Part shown: positions 63,979 to 64,000 of the stretch, piece by piece | Numbering within the stretch: position 1 is the first letter of the stretch | Layout of the letters: every line of letters begins with the position of its first letter | DNA from: Immersiella caudata | Lineage: Eukaryota > Ascomycota > Sordariomycetes > Sordariales > Lasiosphaeriaceae | Direction: 5' to 3' | DNA length: 64,000 bases | Assembly (NCBI GenBank): GCA_030512335.1 | Contig: JAULSU010000001.1 | Location: 8,308,001 to 8,372,000 of the forward strand | Made by a program: the position numbers and the translations under genes | Notes under the pieces: model-generated | Told to the model about the DNA's origin: nothing | Databases searched by the model: none | The model's input: the letters and a program-made list of their open reading frames with translations, nothing else

Positions 63979-64000
63979 GATGATGGTGCCGGGGCTGGCT

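Overview
The window reads as a chromosome segment of a filamentous ascomycete (Pezizomycotina, probably Sordariomycetes). Reasons: short introns of about 50-90 nt with CTAAC/CTGAC-type branch sites; a SAD-1/RRP-3-type RNA-dependent RNA polymerase; a HeLo-domain protein; and long AT-rich, stop-riddled transposon relics with the C-to-T/G-to-A look of repeat-induced point mutation (RIP). All identifications were made by reading the sequence. No database search was possible.

Layout. 1-12 kb: normal-composition DNA with a truncated Sqt1/AAMP-like WD40 gene (-), a frameshifted isochorismatase relic, a HeLo-kinase fusion gene (+, three exons), a DUF1993 gene (-) and several small unrecognised genes. 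12.2-24.7 kb: a RIP-degraded block with a dead Gypsy retrotransposon into which less mutated solo LTRs of several families have inserted. Two inverted 672-bp LTRs show exchanged target-site duplications, the footprint of a 3.5-kb inversion, and the two halves of the Gypsy reverse transcriptase now face opposite ways across it. 26.1-33.2 kb: a GC-rich island with a divergent pair of multi-exon genes (699 and 1215 aa by my reconstruction) sharing a 650-bp intergenic region. The first looks like a TULIP/P47-like protein. The second has a propeller-like N-terminus, an Ig-like segment, an acidic run and a hydrophobic C-terminal third. 33.8-39 kb: a second degraded AT-rich block with two solo LTRs. 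39-48 kb: fragments, repeats and relics. 49-53 kb: a complete RdRP gene whose TAG stop is followed in frame by a 108-codon Gly/Arg-rich stretch. 53-64 kb: minisatellites, gene fragments and duplicated relics, ending with an NAD(P)-dependent reductase that has lost its start and abuts a truncated member of a local gene family.

Themes. (1) RIP and an RdRP are genome-defence features, and the window records several layers of transposon invasion, decay and rearrangement. (2) The HeLo-kinase gene and the divergent 26-33 kb pair are the best candidates for an allorecognition, cell-death or toxin-like function; this is inference. (3) An unrecognised gene family is present in three states of decay at about 46, 60 and 62.5 kb, and a MADS-box-like fragment occurs twice at about 47 and 57 kb, so the right half of the window is rich in duplicated and broken genes.
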